Assembly: GCF_025195125.1 (NCBI RefSeq)
Contig: NZ_JAMGSL010000007.1
Coordinates: 186,001-250,000, forward strand
Length of the DNA stretch: 64,000 bases
Source: Streptomyces sp. Je 1-79
GTDB lineage: Bacteria > Actinomycetota > Actinomycetes > Streptomycetales > Streptomycetaceae
Reading direction: 5' to 3'
Positions 17,566 through 25,549 of the stretch are shown here, one piece after another; the stretch's first letter is position 1, and each line of letters opens with the position of its first letter. Both the position numbers and the translations under genes were made by a program. The notes below the pieces were generated by a model. That model saw nothing but the letters and a program-made list of their open reading frames with translations. It did not search any database and was not told where the DNA came from.

Positions 17566-18003
17566 TCACGGAAGCAGTTCGCGGGGATAGACGACGGCCG
17601 TGGCACCTTCGATCTCCATGACATCGACCAGCGCTCCCACCGGGATCACATGGCTTTCGTCGAGTGAGCGGGCGGACCAGTCCTCACCGGAGATCTTGAT
17701 CAGGCCGCGTGTCGCGGTGACCTCCTGCATGACCTCGGCCCGCTTGCCGATCAGCGCATCGCTGCCCTCACGTGTGAGGGGTTGCTGTGCCATGTGCCGC
17801 AGCGCGACAGGGCGGACGACGACGAGAGCCGCCGCAGCAGCCACCCCGAGCGCGACGAGCTGGCCGAGAAGGCCGATGCCCGCACCGGCGACCACGGCGG
17901 CGACCAGTGCAGCGCCCGCCAGCAGACCGAAAACCAGCGTCAGGGTGAAAAACTCCGCGACACCGAGCGCCGCGGCGGCAAGCAGCCATACGAACCACGG
18001 CAT
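17566..18003 (-). CDS. NfeD-like membrane protein
   Basis: A 145-residue protein with three hydrophobic segments in the first 75 residues (FVWLLAAAALGVAEFF onward) and a C-terminal OB-fold domain: GKRAEVMQEV, GLIKISGEDWSARS, IPVGALVDVMEIEGATAVV. The W-SARS and VDVMEIEGATAVV segments are characteristic of short NfeD1b proteins, which lack the N-terminal protease domain. It is encoded upstream of its SPFH partner. ATG at 18003 gives MPWFVW. Confidence 0.92.
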   Translation of the reverse strand: MPWFVWLLAAAALGVAEFFTLTLVFGLLAGAALVAAVVAGAGIGLLGQLVALGVAAAAALVVVRPVALRHMAQQPLTREGSDALIGKRAEVMQEVTATRGLIKISGEDWSARSLDESHVIPVGALVDVMEIEGATAVVYPRELLP

Positions 18004-18152
18004 CGAATCAGCCTCCCTCAGGGGACTTATCCACCAATTTACCCAGCCAGAACCAGGACAGAACCGGCTTTTCCCATCCCGTCTGTCATCAGGGCGCCGA
18101 CGGCGACAGAGGCGCCGAGGCAGCACCGCCCGCGTTGCCCGGCGGGCAGGAG

Positions 18153-18244
18153 GCCATCGCGCAACCGCCGTCACGCCACCGCCATCGCGCAACCGCCATC
18201 GCGCAACCGCCATCGCGGGCCGGCCCCCGTGGTGGCGGTTGCGC
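18153..18244. repeat. Five-copy 14-bp repeat ending in a hairpin
   Basis: Units of GCCATCGCGCAACC start at 18153, 18167 (variant), 18181, 18195 and 18209 (partial). The segment GCGCAACCGCC (18201-18211) also pairs with GGCGGTTGCGC (18234-18244), so the array's end forms an 11-bp hairpin 6 bases beyond the stop of the TipAS-like gene. It may act as that gene's terminator. Confidence 0.7.
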
Positions 18245-18250
18245 TCTCCC

Positions 18251-18916
18251 TCAGTGCAGCCTGGCGGTGGCGTACGACTCGATGGCGTCGCGCTGGAACG
18301 CGGCCAGCCCCGGGGCGATCGTCTCGTAGGCGGTGCGCCACGCGTCGTTGTCCACACAGGAGCGTCCGATGGCCCGGTACTCCTCGGCGGAGACGGCACG
18401 CAGCCGGGCCAGCGCCCGGTACTGGGCGTCGATCTCGGCCTGTACGGGATCGGCGTCGGCCGTGTTGCCCGCGGCCATGAGTTCGGCCAGCCGGATCATC
18501 TGCGCGGTGCGCTCACGGTGCCCGGCGTCGGCATCGGCCTGACTCATGGCGGCAGCGCGCCGTCCGACCTCCTCGGCGAGTTCGGGGAACTCGGACATGT
18601 TCTCCGCGTACTGGGAGGGCTGGACGCCCTCGAACAGGTTCTCCGGCCGGTTGATGGTCATGGGGTTGCCGTCCTTCCTGGACTGCTCCAGTTCGGCGAT
18701 CGTGCGGGAGACCGTGCCGGCCAGGGCATCGAGCCGGTCCCGCTCCGCGAGCAGCCGCCGGTGGTGGCCCCGCAGGGCATCCACCTCGTCGACCTGCTCG
18801 GACAGGATCCGGCCGATCACCGGCAGCCCGACGCCCAGCGCCCGCAGCACGAGGATCTGTTGCAACAGCAGAAGCTGGTGCTCGTCGTAGTAGCGGTGAC
18901 CGTTGGCGCAGGTCAC
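18251..18916 (-). CDS. TipAS-domain MerR-type protein lacking the DNA-binding helix
   Basis: The C-terminal half, from MTINRPENLFEGVQPSQYAE (ATG 18661) to PGLAAFQRDAIESYATARLH, is a TipAS domain, the ligand-binding part of thiostrepton-type regulators. The part before it, NGHRYYDEHQLLLLQQILVL and a helical linker, is the wing and dimerisation helix of a MerR regulator. The preceding helix-turn-helix is missing: the residues upstream are unrelated Ala/Val-rich sequence and the other two frames do not restore it. The start is therefore uncertain (GTG 18916, ATG 18961, or ATG 18661 for the TipAS domain alone). It may be a degraded gene or a stand-alone ligand binder like TipAS. Confidence 0.7.
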   Translation of the reverse strand: MTCANGHRYYDEHQLLLLQQILVLRALGVGLPVIGRILSEQVDEVDALRGHHRRLLAERDRLDALAGTVSRTIAELEQSRKDGNPMTINRPENLFEGVQPSQYAENMSEFPELAEEVGRRAAAMSQADADAGHRERTAQMIRLAELMAAGNTADADPVQAEIDAQYRALARLRAVSAEEYRAIGRSCVDNDAWRTAYETIAPGLAAFQRDAIESYATARLH

Positions 18917-19244
18917 GACCGTAGGAGCTGCCGCAACGGCAACTTCAACCCCGAGGACCATGTTTCTCGCACTCCGTCCGCTGCCGGAACCCCAGGCGGC
19001 GCCCCGCGCTTCGAAGTCACCCGGAGCATCAGAACGCTGCTCCCCGGCGGCACTTCTCCCGCGTCGGGACCGTCCTGGGCGCCAGACGCCGGGGCCCTCA
19101 GGTCTCACGCGCCCCCGTGGAGCCGGGGCGTGTGCAGGAAGTCGATCAAGCGGCTCTACCCTGTTACGGCATCGGTGCCGGACGGCGGAGTACGGCGACG
19201 CGTGCTCCTCTCAGGTTGTCGACCGTCGAAAGGCTGGGTCTCAG
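18917..19244. other. Divergent gap between TipAS-like gene and Ser/Thr kinase
   Basis: About 330 bases with no supported gene. This is where the missing helix-turn-helix of the TipAS-like protein would have been encoded; no trace is readable in any frame. It also must contain the kinase promoter. Confidence 0.45.
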
Positions 19245-20375
19245 GTGCTGATCGCGGACCGATATCGGCTCCACGTGTGTGTCGGCCGTGGTGGCATGGG
19301 CGAGGTGTGGCAGGCCACCGACGAGGTGCTCGGCCGGTCCGTGGCCGTGAAGTTGATGCTGGGGCACGAGACCGACCCCTCCGCGGCCGACCGGTTCCGG
19401 CTGGAGGCGAAGACCGCGGCGCGGCTGAGCCATCCGCATGTGGTCGGCGTCTTCGACTTCGGTACGTGGGACGGAAAGCTGTTCCTCGTCATGGAGTTGG
19501 TCGAGGGGTCCAGCCTCGCCTCCGACCCCGGGGCGCCGCCCCTGGTGCTGCCGGCGGAGCGGGTGGCCGTCGTGGCCGCCCATGCCGCCGCGGGGCTCGC
19601 CGCCGCGCACCGGGAAGGTGTGGTGCACCGGGACATCAAGCCCGGGAACCTGCTGCTCGACGGCGACGGGACCGTGAAACTCGCGGACTTCGGGATCGCG
19701 CGGTTCGTCGACGACCCGTCCGCCGCGCTCACGACCACGGGCCAGATCGTCGGCACCGGCCTCTATCTCGCGCCCGAGCGCGCCCTCGGGCGGCCCGCCT
19801 CGCCGGCGTCGGACGTGTACTCCCTCGGCTGCGTGCTGTACCAACTGCTCACCGGACGGCCCCCGTTCCAGGGCGACACCGCAACCGCCCTGCTGTACCA
19901 GCACATCGACACCCCGCCCGCGCCGCCGCGGCAGCTCGGCGTGGGGCTGCCCGCCGCGTTCGAGGCCTACCTCCTCACGCTGCTGGCGAAGGAGCCGGAG
20001 CAGAGACCCCCGGCCCAGGCGATCGCGGACTGGTTCACCTCGGGCGCGTGGCGCGAGCACCCGCAGCCCCCGCACCGGCCCGTACCGCACCGGCAGGCCC
20101 CTCACCCGGCGCCCCGGAGCCAGCCCCGGTCCCAGACGCGCTCCCAGTCCCGGACCCAGCCGCGTTCCCAGACGCGCTCCCAGTCCCGGACACAGCCGCG
20201 GCCTCAGCCCCTGCCCCAGACCGGGTCCCGGGCCGTCGCGCCCCGGCGGCAGGCGCGCAGCGGCGAGAGCGGCCTCGCGGCCCTCTCCCGCCGGCGCCCC
20301 CGGAAGACCGCGGCCGTCGCCGGCGGCATAGCCTTCGTGGTCTTCCTGCTGATCGGCATGGCCTGGCTGTCGTGA
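19245..20375 (+). CDS. Ser/Thr protein kinase with C-terminal membrane anchor
   Basis: A 376-residue Hanks-type kinase. The P-loop GRGGMGEVWQA is at residues 14-24, catalytic Lys36 is in VAVKLM, HRDIKPGN is the catalytic loop, LADFGIARF the DFG segment, and LAPERALG the APE. After the kinase domain (to about residue 270) comes a Gln/Ser/Arg/Pro repeat linker, then one hydrophobic segment AAVAGGIAFVVFLLIG at the extreme C-terminus with nothing beyond it. The kinase is therefore tail-anchored with no external sensor. The GTG start at 19245 fits the family (MLIADRYRL). No cognate substrate gene is obvious nearby. Confidence 0.9.
   Translation: MLIADRYRLHVCVGRGGMGEVWQATDEVLGRSVAVKLMLGHETDPSAADRFRLEAKTAARLSHPHVVGVFDFGTWDGKLFLVMELVEGSSLASDPGAPPLVLPAERVAVVAAHAAAGLAAAHREGVVHRDIKPGNLLLDGDGTVKLADFGIARFVDDPSAALTTTGQIVGTGLYLAPERALGRPASPASDVYSLGCVLYQLLTGRPPFQGDTATALLYQHIDTPPAPPRQLGVGLPAAFEAYLLTLLAKEPEQRPPAQAIADWFTSGAWREHPQPPHRPVPHRQAPHPAPRSQPRSQTRSQSRTQPRSQTRSQSRTQPRPQPLPQTGSRAVAPRRQARSGESGLAALSRRRPRKTAAVAGGIAFVVFLLIGMAWLS
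20127..20198 (+). repeat. Two-copy 36-bp repeat inside the kinase gene
   Basis: Units 20127-20162 and 20163-20198 differ at only a few bases. They encode the duplicated stretch RSQTRSQSRTQP in the linker before the membrane anchor. Confidence 0.85.
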
Positions 20376-20467
20376 GACGCCGGAGGCGGCCATACGCCGG
20401 ACGGGTTGCGACGGACGGGTTGCGACGGAATTGAACGCCGTGCAAGTCGCTCGGTTACCCTGGAGCC

Positions 20468-21199
20468 ATGGCGCGTGAGACCTTGACCCGGGACCAGATC
20501 GTCCGAGCCGCCGTCGAGCTGCTCGACAGCGAGGGCATCGACGGCCTGAGCATGCGCAAGCTCGGGCAGCGGCTCGGTTCGGCGGCGACGGCCATGTACT
20601 GGCACGTCGGCAGCAAGGAGAGCCTCATCGTCCTCGCGGGCGACGCCGCGTGGAGCGAGCTGTCGTTTCTCGACCCGGCCGAGGTGGGGTGGCGCGCCGC
20701 CGCCCGCGCGCTGGTCCACGACACGTACACGCTCGGCAAGCGCCACCCCTGGCTGGTCCCGGCCATCAGCTCGCACTACGTCTACGGCCCCGGCATGGCC
20801 CGCTTCCAGGACCACTCCTGCGCGATCTACGAAGCGGCCGGCTTCGAGGGCTGGGAGCTCGACTGGGCCGTCAACTCCGCCTTCACCTTCGTGGCCGGCA
20901 CCCTGCTCGTCGACGCGACCGAGGCCTCGATCGCCACCGCGCAGGTCCCGCGGGGCAAGGGCGACGAGGGCAAGCCGGCGCAGAGCGTCACCGACTGGGC
21001 GTACGGGATCGCCGCCCGCTACCCCCGGCTGCGCGCCCGCATGGAGGCCCAGCAGGGCGCCGACCCCGCCGCGATGATGAGCGAGAAGTTCGAGTTCGGC
21101 GTCGAGGCGATCCTCGACGGCCTCGAAGCCCGCCTGGGCGAGCGCGCACCCGGTACGTCGGACCGCACCTCGGACCGCGCGGAGAACCGGCCGGCCTAG
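20468..21199 (+). CDS. TetR-family transcriptional regulator
   Basis: A 243-residue repressor. The N-terminal helix-turn-helix reads LTRDQIVRAAVELLDSEG, then GLSMRKLGQRLGSAATAMYW with the WHVGSKE turn typical of TetR proteins having a TetR_C-type ligand domain. The C-terminal tail is Ser/Asp/Arg-rich. A candidate promoter TTGAAC (20431) and TTACCC (20455) with 18-base spacing places the transcript start almost at the ATG, so a leaderless mRNA is possible. The target is unknown; the symporter genes that follow in the same direction after 409 bases are candidates. Confidence 0.88.
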   Translation: MARETLTRDQIVRAAVELLDSEGIDGLSMRKLGQRLGSAATAMYWHVGSKESLIVLAGDAAWSELSFLDPAEVGWRAAARALVHDTYTLGKRHPWLVPAISSHYVYGPGMARFQDHSCAIYEAAGFEGWELDWAVNSAFTFVAGTLLVDATEASIATAQVPRGKGDEGKPAQSVTDWAYGIAARYPRLRARMEAQQGADPAAMMSEKFEFGVEAILDGLEARLGERAPGTSDRTSDRAENRPA

Positions 21200-21608
21200 G
21201 GGTGCCCCCGAGGCGCGACCGACGCGAGCGCCAGGCCCGGCACGCAGGCGGGCGGAGACCGGGGCGGAGGCGTTCCTGCCATCGGCGGCAGGCCAGGCCG
21301 ATCGGGGCCGGGGGCAGCGGAGGGCATCCACCCGGCCACATCGTCGGCCCGTCCGGCGCATTCGCCGGACCCGGTCGCGCCGAGCGGTCTGCCCGGCCTC
21401 ATGGGCGGCCCGAGACTCACCCGTGACCTGCGGAAAGATCCACAACGGGGGTTACCGCGGGTTCCGTCGCCACGCGCACAGGATCGTCACCGAACCGACA
21501 TACCGAGCGGTCGGAAACCCCTTACGCGAGGGCTATACCCATGAGTAACGTACGCGGACCCCGCCAGCGCCACCCGCCCGTTCCCCGGGGCGGCAAGGAG
21601 CAAGATCG
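21200..21608. other. Gap upstream of the DUF485/symporter operon
   Basis: These 409 bases contain no supported gene. The far end carries AAGGAG about ten bases before the DUF485 ATG. The sequence CCTAGGGGTGCCCCCG at 21195-21210 recurs at 23997-24012, on the other side of the operon. Confidence 0.45.
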
Positions 21609-22232
21609 ATGTCGTACCACCAGCCTTTCCCCGGTCCACCGCCCGTACCGCAGCACCAGAATGCCGGGCGGCACCGCCAAGAGGCGGCGTCGCAGTCCTG
21701 GGAGGGTGGATCGCCGTCCTGGGACACCGATCCGCAGGCAGCCTGGGACTCGTCCCCACGAGCCTGGGACTCGTCCCCGCGAGCGTGGGACTCCTCGCCG
21801 CAGGGCTGGGACTCCGCGCAGCAGCCCTGGGACGCGTCCCCGCAGCCGCAACCGCCCGCAGCCACCGACAATCGTGATGATCTGCACCGGCTCGGATCGG
21901 CCTACCGCAGGCTCCGCCGCGTCGCCACCTTCACCGCGCTCGGCTACTTCGTCATCTTCCTGTTCCTGTCCGGCTACGCCCCCTCGATGATGACCGGCAA
22001 CCTCACCGGTGGTCTCACCACCGGCCTGGTCCTGGGGCTCCTCCAGCTGCCCGTGGCGCTGGCTGCGATCGCGCTGTACGAGCGGATCGCGCGCAACCGC
22101 GTCGACCCGCTCGCCGCGGCGATCCGCGAACGCGCCGAGCAGGCGGCCGCGGCAGCCGCCCCCCGGCCAGAACGCCAGAGCCGCTCCGGACGTCCCGTGT
22201 GGCAGCAGCCCACCGGAGGTGCGCGCGCATGA
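21609..22232 (+). CDS. DUF485 membrane protein
   Basis: A 207-residue protein. The C-terminal half is a DUF485 domain with two membrane helices (FTALGYFVIFLFLSGYAP and GLTTGLVLGLLQLPVALAAI) and the end ALYERIARNRVDPLAA. The N-terminal half is a hydrophilic repeat region with seven or so W-D-S-S-P type units (AWDSSPRAWDSSPQGWDS), not part of the usual domain. DUF485 proteins accompany acetate/pyruvate symporters such as ActP/YjcH. Its TGA overlaps the symporter ATG (ATGA), so the two are coupled. AAGGAGC precedes the start. Confidence 0.88.
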   Translation: MSYHQPFPGPPPVPQHQNAGRHRQEAASQSWEGGSPSWDTDPQAAWDSSPRAWDSSPRAWDSSPQGWDSAQQPWDASPQPQPPAATDNRDDLHRLGSAYRRLRRVATFTALGYFVIFLFLSGYAPSMMTGNLTGGLTTGLVLGLLQLPVALAAIALYERIARNRVDPLAAAIRERAEQAAAAAAPRPERQSRSGRPVWQQPTGGARA

Positions 22233-23848
22233 CCAGCTTCGGCTCCGGGGCCCAGACCATGTCGCTGATGGCGTTCATCGCGGTCATCACGGTCACGCTG
22301 CTGCTGTGCGTGATGACCGGCCCCGACCGCGACGACCTGGGCGAGTTCTACACCGGCTACCGCTCGCTCTCCCCCGTGCAGAGCGGCCTCGCGATCGCCG
22401 GCGACTACATCTCCGCCGGCACCGTGCTCGGCACCATCGGCATCATCGCGCTCGTCGGCTACGACGGCATCACGCTCGCCCTGAGCACCGTGCTCTCGCT
22501 GGTCCTGATGATGTTCCTGCTCGCCGAACCGCTGCGTAACGCCGGCCGGTTCACGATCGGCGACGTCTTCACCCGGCGTCTCCCCGGCCCCGCCGTGCGG
22601 ATCACCACGGCCGCGGTCACCCTGACCGCACTGCTGCCGCTGGTGGTCTTCCAGCTCGCGGGCGCCGGCGATCTCCTCTCCGTCGTCCTCGGCTTCGACG
22701 CCGACGGCTTCAAGACCGGGGCGATCGTGTTCCTGGGCCTGCTGATGATCGCGTACGCGGCGATCGGCGGCATGAAGGGCACCGCCTTCATCCAGATCGT
22801 CAAGACCGTCGTCCTGCTCGGCGCGTCCCTCGCGATCGCCGCGCTCATCCTCAACCGCTTCGACTTCAGCCTGCCCTCCCTGCTGGACGCCGCCAAGCGC
22901 GGCAGCGGGGCGGGAGACGCCTATCTCGCCTCCGGCCTGCAGTTCGGCGGCAACGAACTCGACATGATCAGCACTCAGTTGACGGTCGTGCTCGGCGCCG
23001 CGGTGCTGCCGCAGATCACCATGCGCATGTTCACCGCGCGCAGCGCGGCAGCCGTGCGGCGCTCGATGTCCTGGGCCGTGTCGACCGTCGTCGTGACCTG
23101 TCTGCTGATCGCCGTCATCGGCTTCGGCGCGGCGGCGATCGTCGGCCACCAGGGGATCGTCGCCGGCGACCCGCAGGGCAAGACAGCGTTCCTCATGGTC
23201 AGCCAGGCCGTCATGGGCACGGACCAGTCGACCGTCGAGACACTGCTGTTCACGGCCGTGGCGACAGCCATCTTCCTCACCCTGCTGGCCTCGGTCGCCG
23301 GGATCACCCTCGCCTGCGCCAACACCCTGGCGCACGACCTCATCACGCACGGGCTGCGCCGCAAGGCGCAGCTGAAGGCCTCCGCAGAGATGGTCATCGC
23401 CCGGTCCGCCGCGGCGGGCGTCGGGCTCGTGGCGATCGCGATCGCCGCCGGTGCACGGCATCTGAACCTTCAGGCACTGCTCACCCTGTCGTTCTGCATC
23501 GGCGCGTCCGCGGTCGCACCGGCCCTCATCTACAGCCTCTTCTGGCGCCGCTACTCCCGTACGGGACTGCTCTGCACCCTCATCGTGGGCAGCGCCTCCG
23601 CGTTCATCCTCATGACCGGCAGCAACCTGGTGTCCGGGTCGCCCCAGGCGATCTTCCCGGACCAGGACTTCAACTGGTTCCCGTTCACCACGTCGGGCAT
23701 CCTCTCGGCCCCGCTGGGCTTCCTCGCGGGCTGGCTCGGCACGGTGCTCCACGAACGTGACCCGGCCGACCAGCGCATGCGGTACGAAGCGGTGGAGGAG
23801 ACGATCCTGGCCGGCACACCCGCGCCGAACAGCACCTCCGCGTCCTGA
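22229..23848 (+). CDS. Cation/acetate-type symporter (SSS family, ActP-like)
   Basis: A 539-residue sodium:solute symporter with about 13 helices. The family features are DLGEFYTGYRSLSPVQSGLA near the start, GDYISAGTVLG, AIGGMKGTAFIQIVK and LPQITMRMFTARSA. This arrangement and the coupled DUF485 partner point to uptake of acetate, pyruvate or another short monocarboxylate with Na+ or H+. The start is set at the ATGA overlap (22229). A strong hairpin ends the operon. Confidence 0.92.
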   Translation: MTSFGSGAQTMSLMAFIAVITVTLLLCVMTGPDRDDLGEFYTGYRSLSPVQSGLAIAGDYISAGTVLGTIGIIALVGYDGITLALSTVLSLVLMMFLLAEPLRNAGRFTIGDVFTRRLPGPAVRITTAAVTLTALLPLVVFQLAGAGDLLSVVLGFDADGFKTGAIVFLGLLMIAYAAIGGMKGTAFIQIVKTVVLLGASLAIAALILNRFDFSLPSLLDAAKRGSGAGDAYLASGLQFGGNELDMISTQLTVVLGAAVLPQITMRMFTARSAAAVRRSMSWAVSTVVVTCLLIAVIGFGAAAIVGHQGIVAGDPQGKTAFLMVSQAVMGTDQSTVETLLFTAVATAIFLTLLASVAGITLACANTLAHDLITHGLRRKAQLKASAEMVIARSAAAGVGLVAIAIAAGARHLNLQALLTLSFCIGASAVAPALIYSLFWRRYSRTGLLCTLIVGSASAFILMTGSNLVSGSPQAIFPDQDFNWFPFTTSGILSAPLGFLAGWLGTVLHERDPADQRMRYEAVEETILAGTPAPNSTSAS

Positions 23849-23862
23849 CGCGCACGCCCCGA

Positions 23863-23906
23863 CGAAAGGGCGCCCGGCCTGAGGTTCCAGGCCGGGCGCC
23901 CTTTCG
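23863..23906 (+). terminator. Hairpin terminator after the symporter gene
   Basis: A perfect 18-bp inverted repeat (23863-23880 with 23889-23906) with an 8-base loop starts 14 bases after the stop. A second 11-bp hairpin lies at 23977-24011. Confidence 0.88.
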
Positions 23907-24078
23907 GCTGTCCCGAGATGCCTAGAGCCTCTCTCGAAAGACCCCAGGGAGCCCCGAGGCGCAACCGGCCGTCCCAGGGGGCACCCCCGCGGCGTCCCTA
24001 GGGGTGCCCCCGTGGCCCGTTGACCCGAACGGGGTCCCCCAGGTGGCCCCGTGGCCCGCCGTCCGGTCCCCTGGTGAC

Positions 24079-24297
24079 ATGCACCCCCTCCGGACAGCCG
24101 CCGAGGCGGCGGCAACCGTTCCCCCCGAAGTCGTCTCCGACTCCGGCCCGTCCCTGCTCGCCCTCGGGCTCGGCGCCGCCGCCGTCGCCGGAGCGGTCGG
24201 CACCGCCGTCGTCCGCAGCCGGCTGTCGAAGACGGTCAGCGGCTCGCCCACGCGAGCACCCCGAGCAGGATCAGCGTCAGACAGACCCCGAGGTTGA
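24079..24297 (+). CDS. Possible small membrane protein, 3' end perhaps truncated
   Basis: A 72-residue frame starting MHPLRTAAEAAATVPPEV with one strong hydrophobic segment LLALGLGAAAVAGAVGTAVV. Codons are Streptomyces-like up to about 24235, then lose that bias where the frame runs 62 bases into the opposite-strand YdcF gene. This could be a real small membrane protein, the 5' part of a truncated gene, or chance. No clear ribosome site is seen. Confidence 0.3.
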   Translation: MHPLRTAAEAAATVPPEVVSDSGPSLLALGLGAAAVAGAVGTAVVRSRLSKTVSGSPTRAPRAGSASDRPRG

Positions 24298-25240
24298 GCA
24301 CCTTGTAGTGCACGAAGACCGCCGCGAACTCGCGGATGGTCGCGGTCGGCCAGAAGTACGCCGCCGTCGGGGAGCCGACGACCTGGCCGTTCACCCCGGC
24401 CCGACGGGCCGTCAGGGAGGCCCGGAAGGCGTGGAAGTTGTTGGTCACGATCACGCACTCCGCGCCCGGGAGGACCTCCTCCATCAGCTCCCGGCTGAAG
24501 AGCATGTTCTCCTCGGTGGTCCGTGAGCGGTCCTCGCGCAGGATCCGGTCCTCCGGGAAGCCGCGCTCCACGAGGTACTCCGCCATCGCGTGCGACTCGG
24601 GCACCTCCTCGTCCGGCCCCTGCCCGCCCGAAGTGATCAGGACCGGCGGCCGCCCGCGCGCGGCGAGCGATCCGTACACCTCACGCCCGCGCTCCAGCCT
24701 GCTCGCCAGCAGCGGCGGGACGCGTCGCCCGCCGATCAGACCGGAGCCGAGTACGACCACGAAGTCCGCGTCGCCGTGCAGCGGCATCCGTCCGTACAGG
24801 AAGGCGTAGCCGACGAAGCAGACGAAGAGGAAGGAGACGTAGCCGAGCACCAGCAGGGTCGTGACGGCGATCAGACCCAGCGTCGGGGAGCCGGTGACCG
24901 CGGCCGCCACCGTCAGGCCCATCACACCGAACATGCCGAGGCCGGCGAGGAGCGAGAGCAGGTTGGCGGGCTGCCTGCCCTCCTTGCGGACCATCTTCAC
25001 GCCGTTCGCGCACAGCAGGCCGGCCAGGACGACCGGGCCGAGGCCGAGGCCGAGCAGCGCGACGATCATCGCCGTCTCGGTGACGCCCGGCGGCGCGCTG
25101 TCGATCCCCACGAGCAGGGCGAGGCCGAGGAAGGTGACGGCGAGACCGAGGAACACGGCGTTGCTGAAGCGCCGGGGGTCCCGCACCACACCGACGCCGA
25201 AGAACGCGAGGAAGACGGCGGCCACTGCCAAGGCGGTCAT
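24236..25240 (-). CDS. YdcF/SanA-like DUF218 membrane protein
   Basis: A 334-residue protein. Four or five hydrophobic helices occupy residues 1-150. They are followed by a DUF218 domain beginning DADFVVVLGSGLIGGRRVPP, with LASRLERG, VLITSGGQGPDEEVPESHAM, DRSRTTEENM and VIVTNNFHAFRASLTARR, which are the conserved blocks. A final helix (YKVLNLGVCLTLILLGVLAW) closes the protein. Family members such as SanA and ElyC affect envelope or peptidoglycan precursor physiology; no enzymatic reaction is established. ATG at 25240. Confidence 0.9.
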   Translation of the reverse strand: MTALAVAAVFLAFFGVGVVRDPRRFSNAVFLGLAVTFLGLALLVGIDSAPPGVTETAMIVALLGLGLGPVVLAGLLCANGVKMVRKEGRQPANLLSLLAGLGMFGVMGLTVAAAVTGSPTLGLIAVTTLLVLGYVSFLFVCFVGYAFLYGRMPLHGDADFVVVLGSGLIGGRRVPPLLASRLERGREVYGSLAARGRPPVLITSGGQGPDEEVPESHAMAEYLVERGFPEDRILREDRSRTTEENMLFSRELMEEVLPGAECVIVTNNFHAFRASLTARRAGVNGQVVGSPTAAYFWPTATIREFAAVFVHYKVLNLGVCLTLILLGVLAWASR

Positions 25241-25373
25241 CGCGCCATCGTAGGCAGCGGGAGCCCGCTCCGTCCCTGCCGTTTCCGAACCGGATCCCGG
25301 ACGATGGCGGCCATGGAGTTCGCCGTGTTCGTGACGCTGCCCGGGCTGGTCCACCTGGCGGGCGGCCACGGGC

Positions 25374-25419
25374 GCGGCGACCCGGTTGGGGGCCGCGCGG
25401 CGACCCGGTTGGGGGCCGC
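25374..25419. repeat. Two-copy perfect 23-bp tandem repeat
   Basis: Units 25374-25396 and 25397-25419 are identical. They lie in the roughly 310-base divergent gap between the YdcF gene and the S9 peptidase gene, which contains no supported gene. Confidence 0.85.
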
Positions 25420-25549
25420 GCCGTGATCCGCGTAGGCGTCCGCCCGGTGATCCCGATGGGCGGCGGGCGAGGCCGGTAGCCGTCCAAGTTATCCACAGGC
25501 TGCGGACGAGGCGAACGGATTGTCGGCCGACCGGAGCATGATGGGGGCC

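Noticed and set aside
18153-18221. CRISPR-like array of 14-bp units
   Set aside because: Units are contiguous with no spacers and too short; a simple tandem repeat.
21974-24115. A 713-residue minus-strand frame opposite the symporter
   Set aside because: It is the antisense of DUF485/ActP; composition is Arg/Gly/His-rich with no family resemblance.
25313-25426. Short plus-strand frame MEFAVFVTLPGLVHLAGG
   Set aside because: Only 37 residues, runs through the 23-bp tandem repeat, no ribosome site and no recognisable family.
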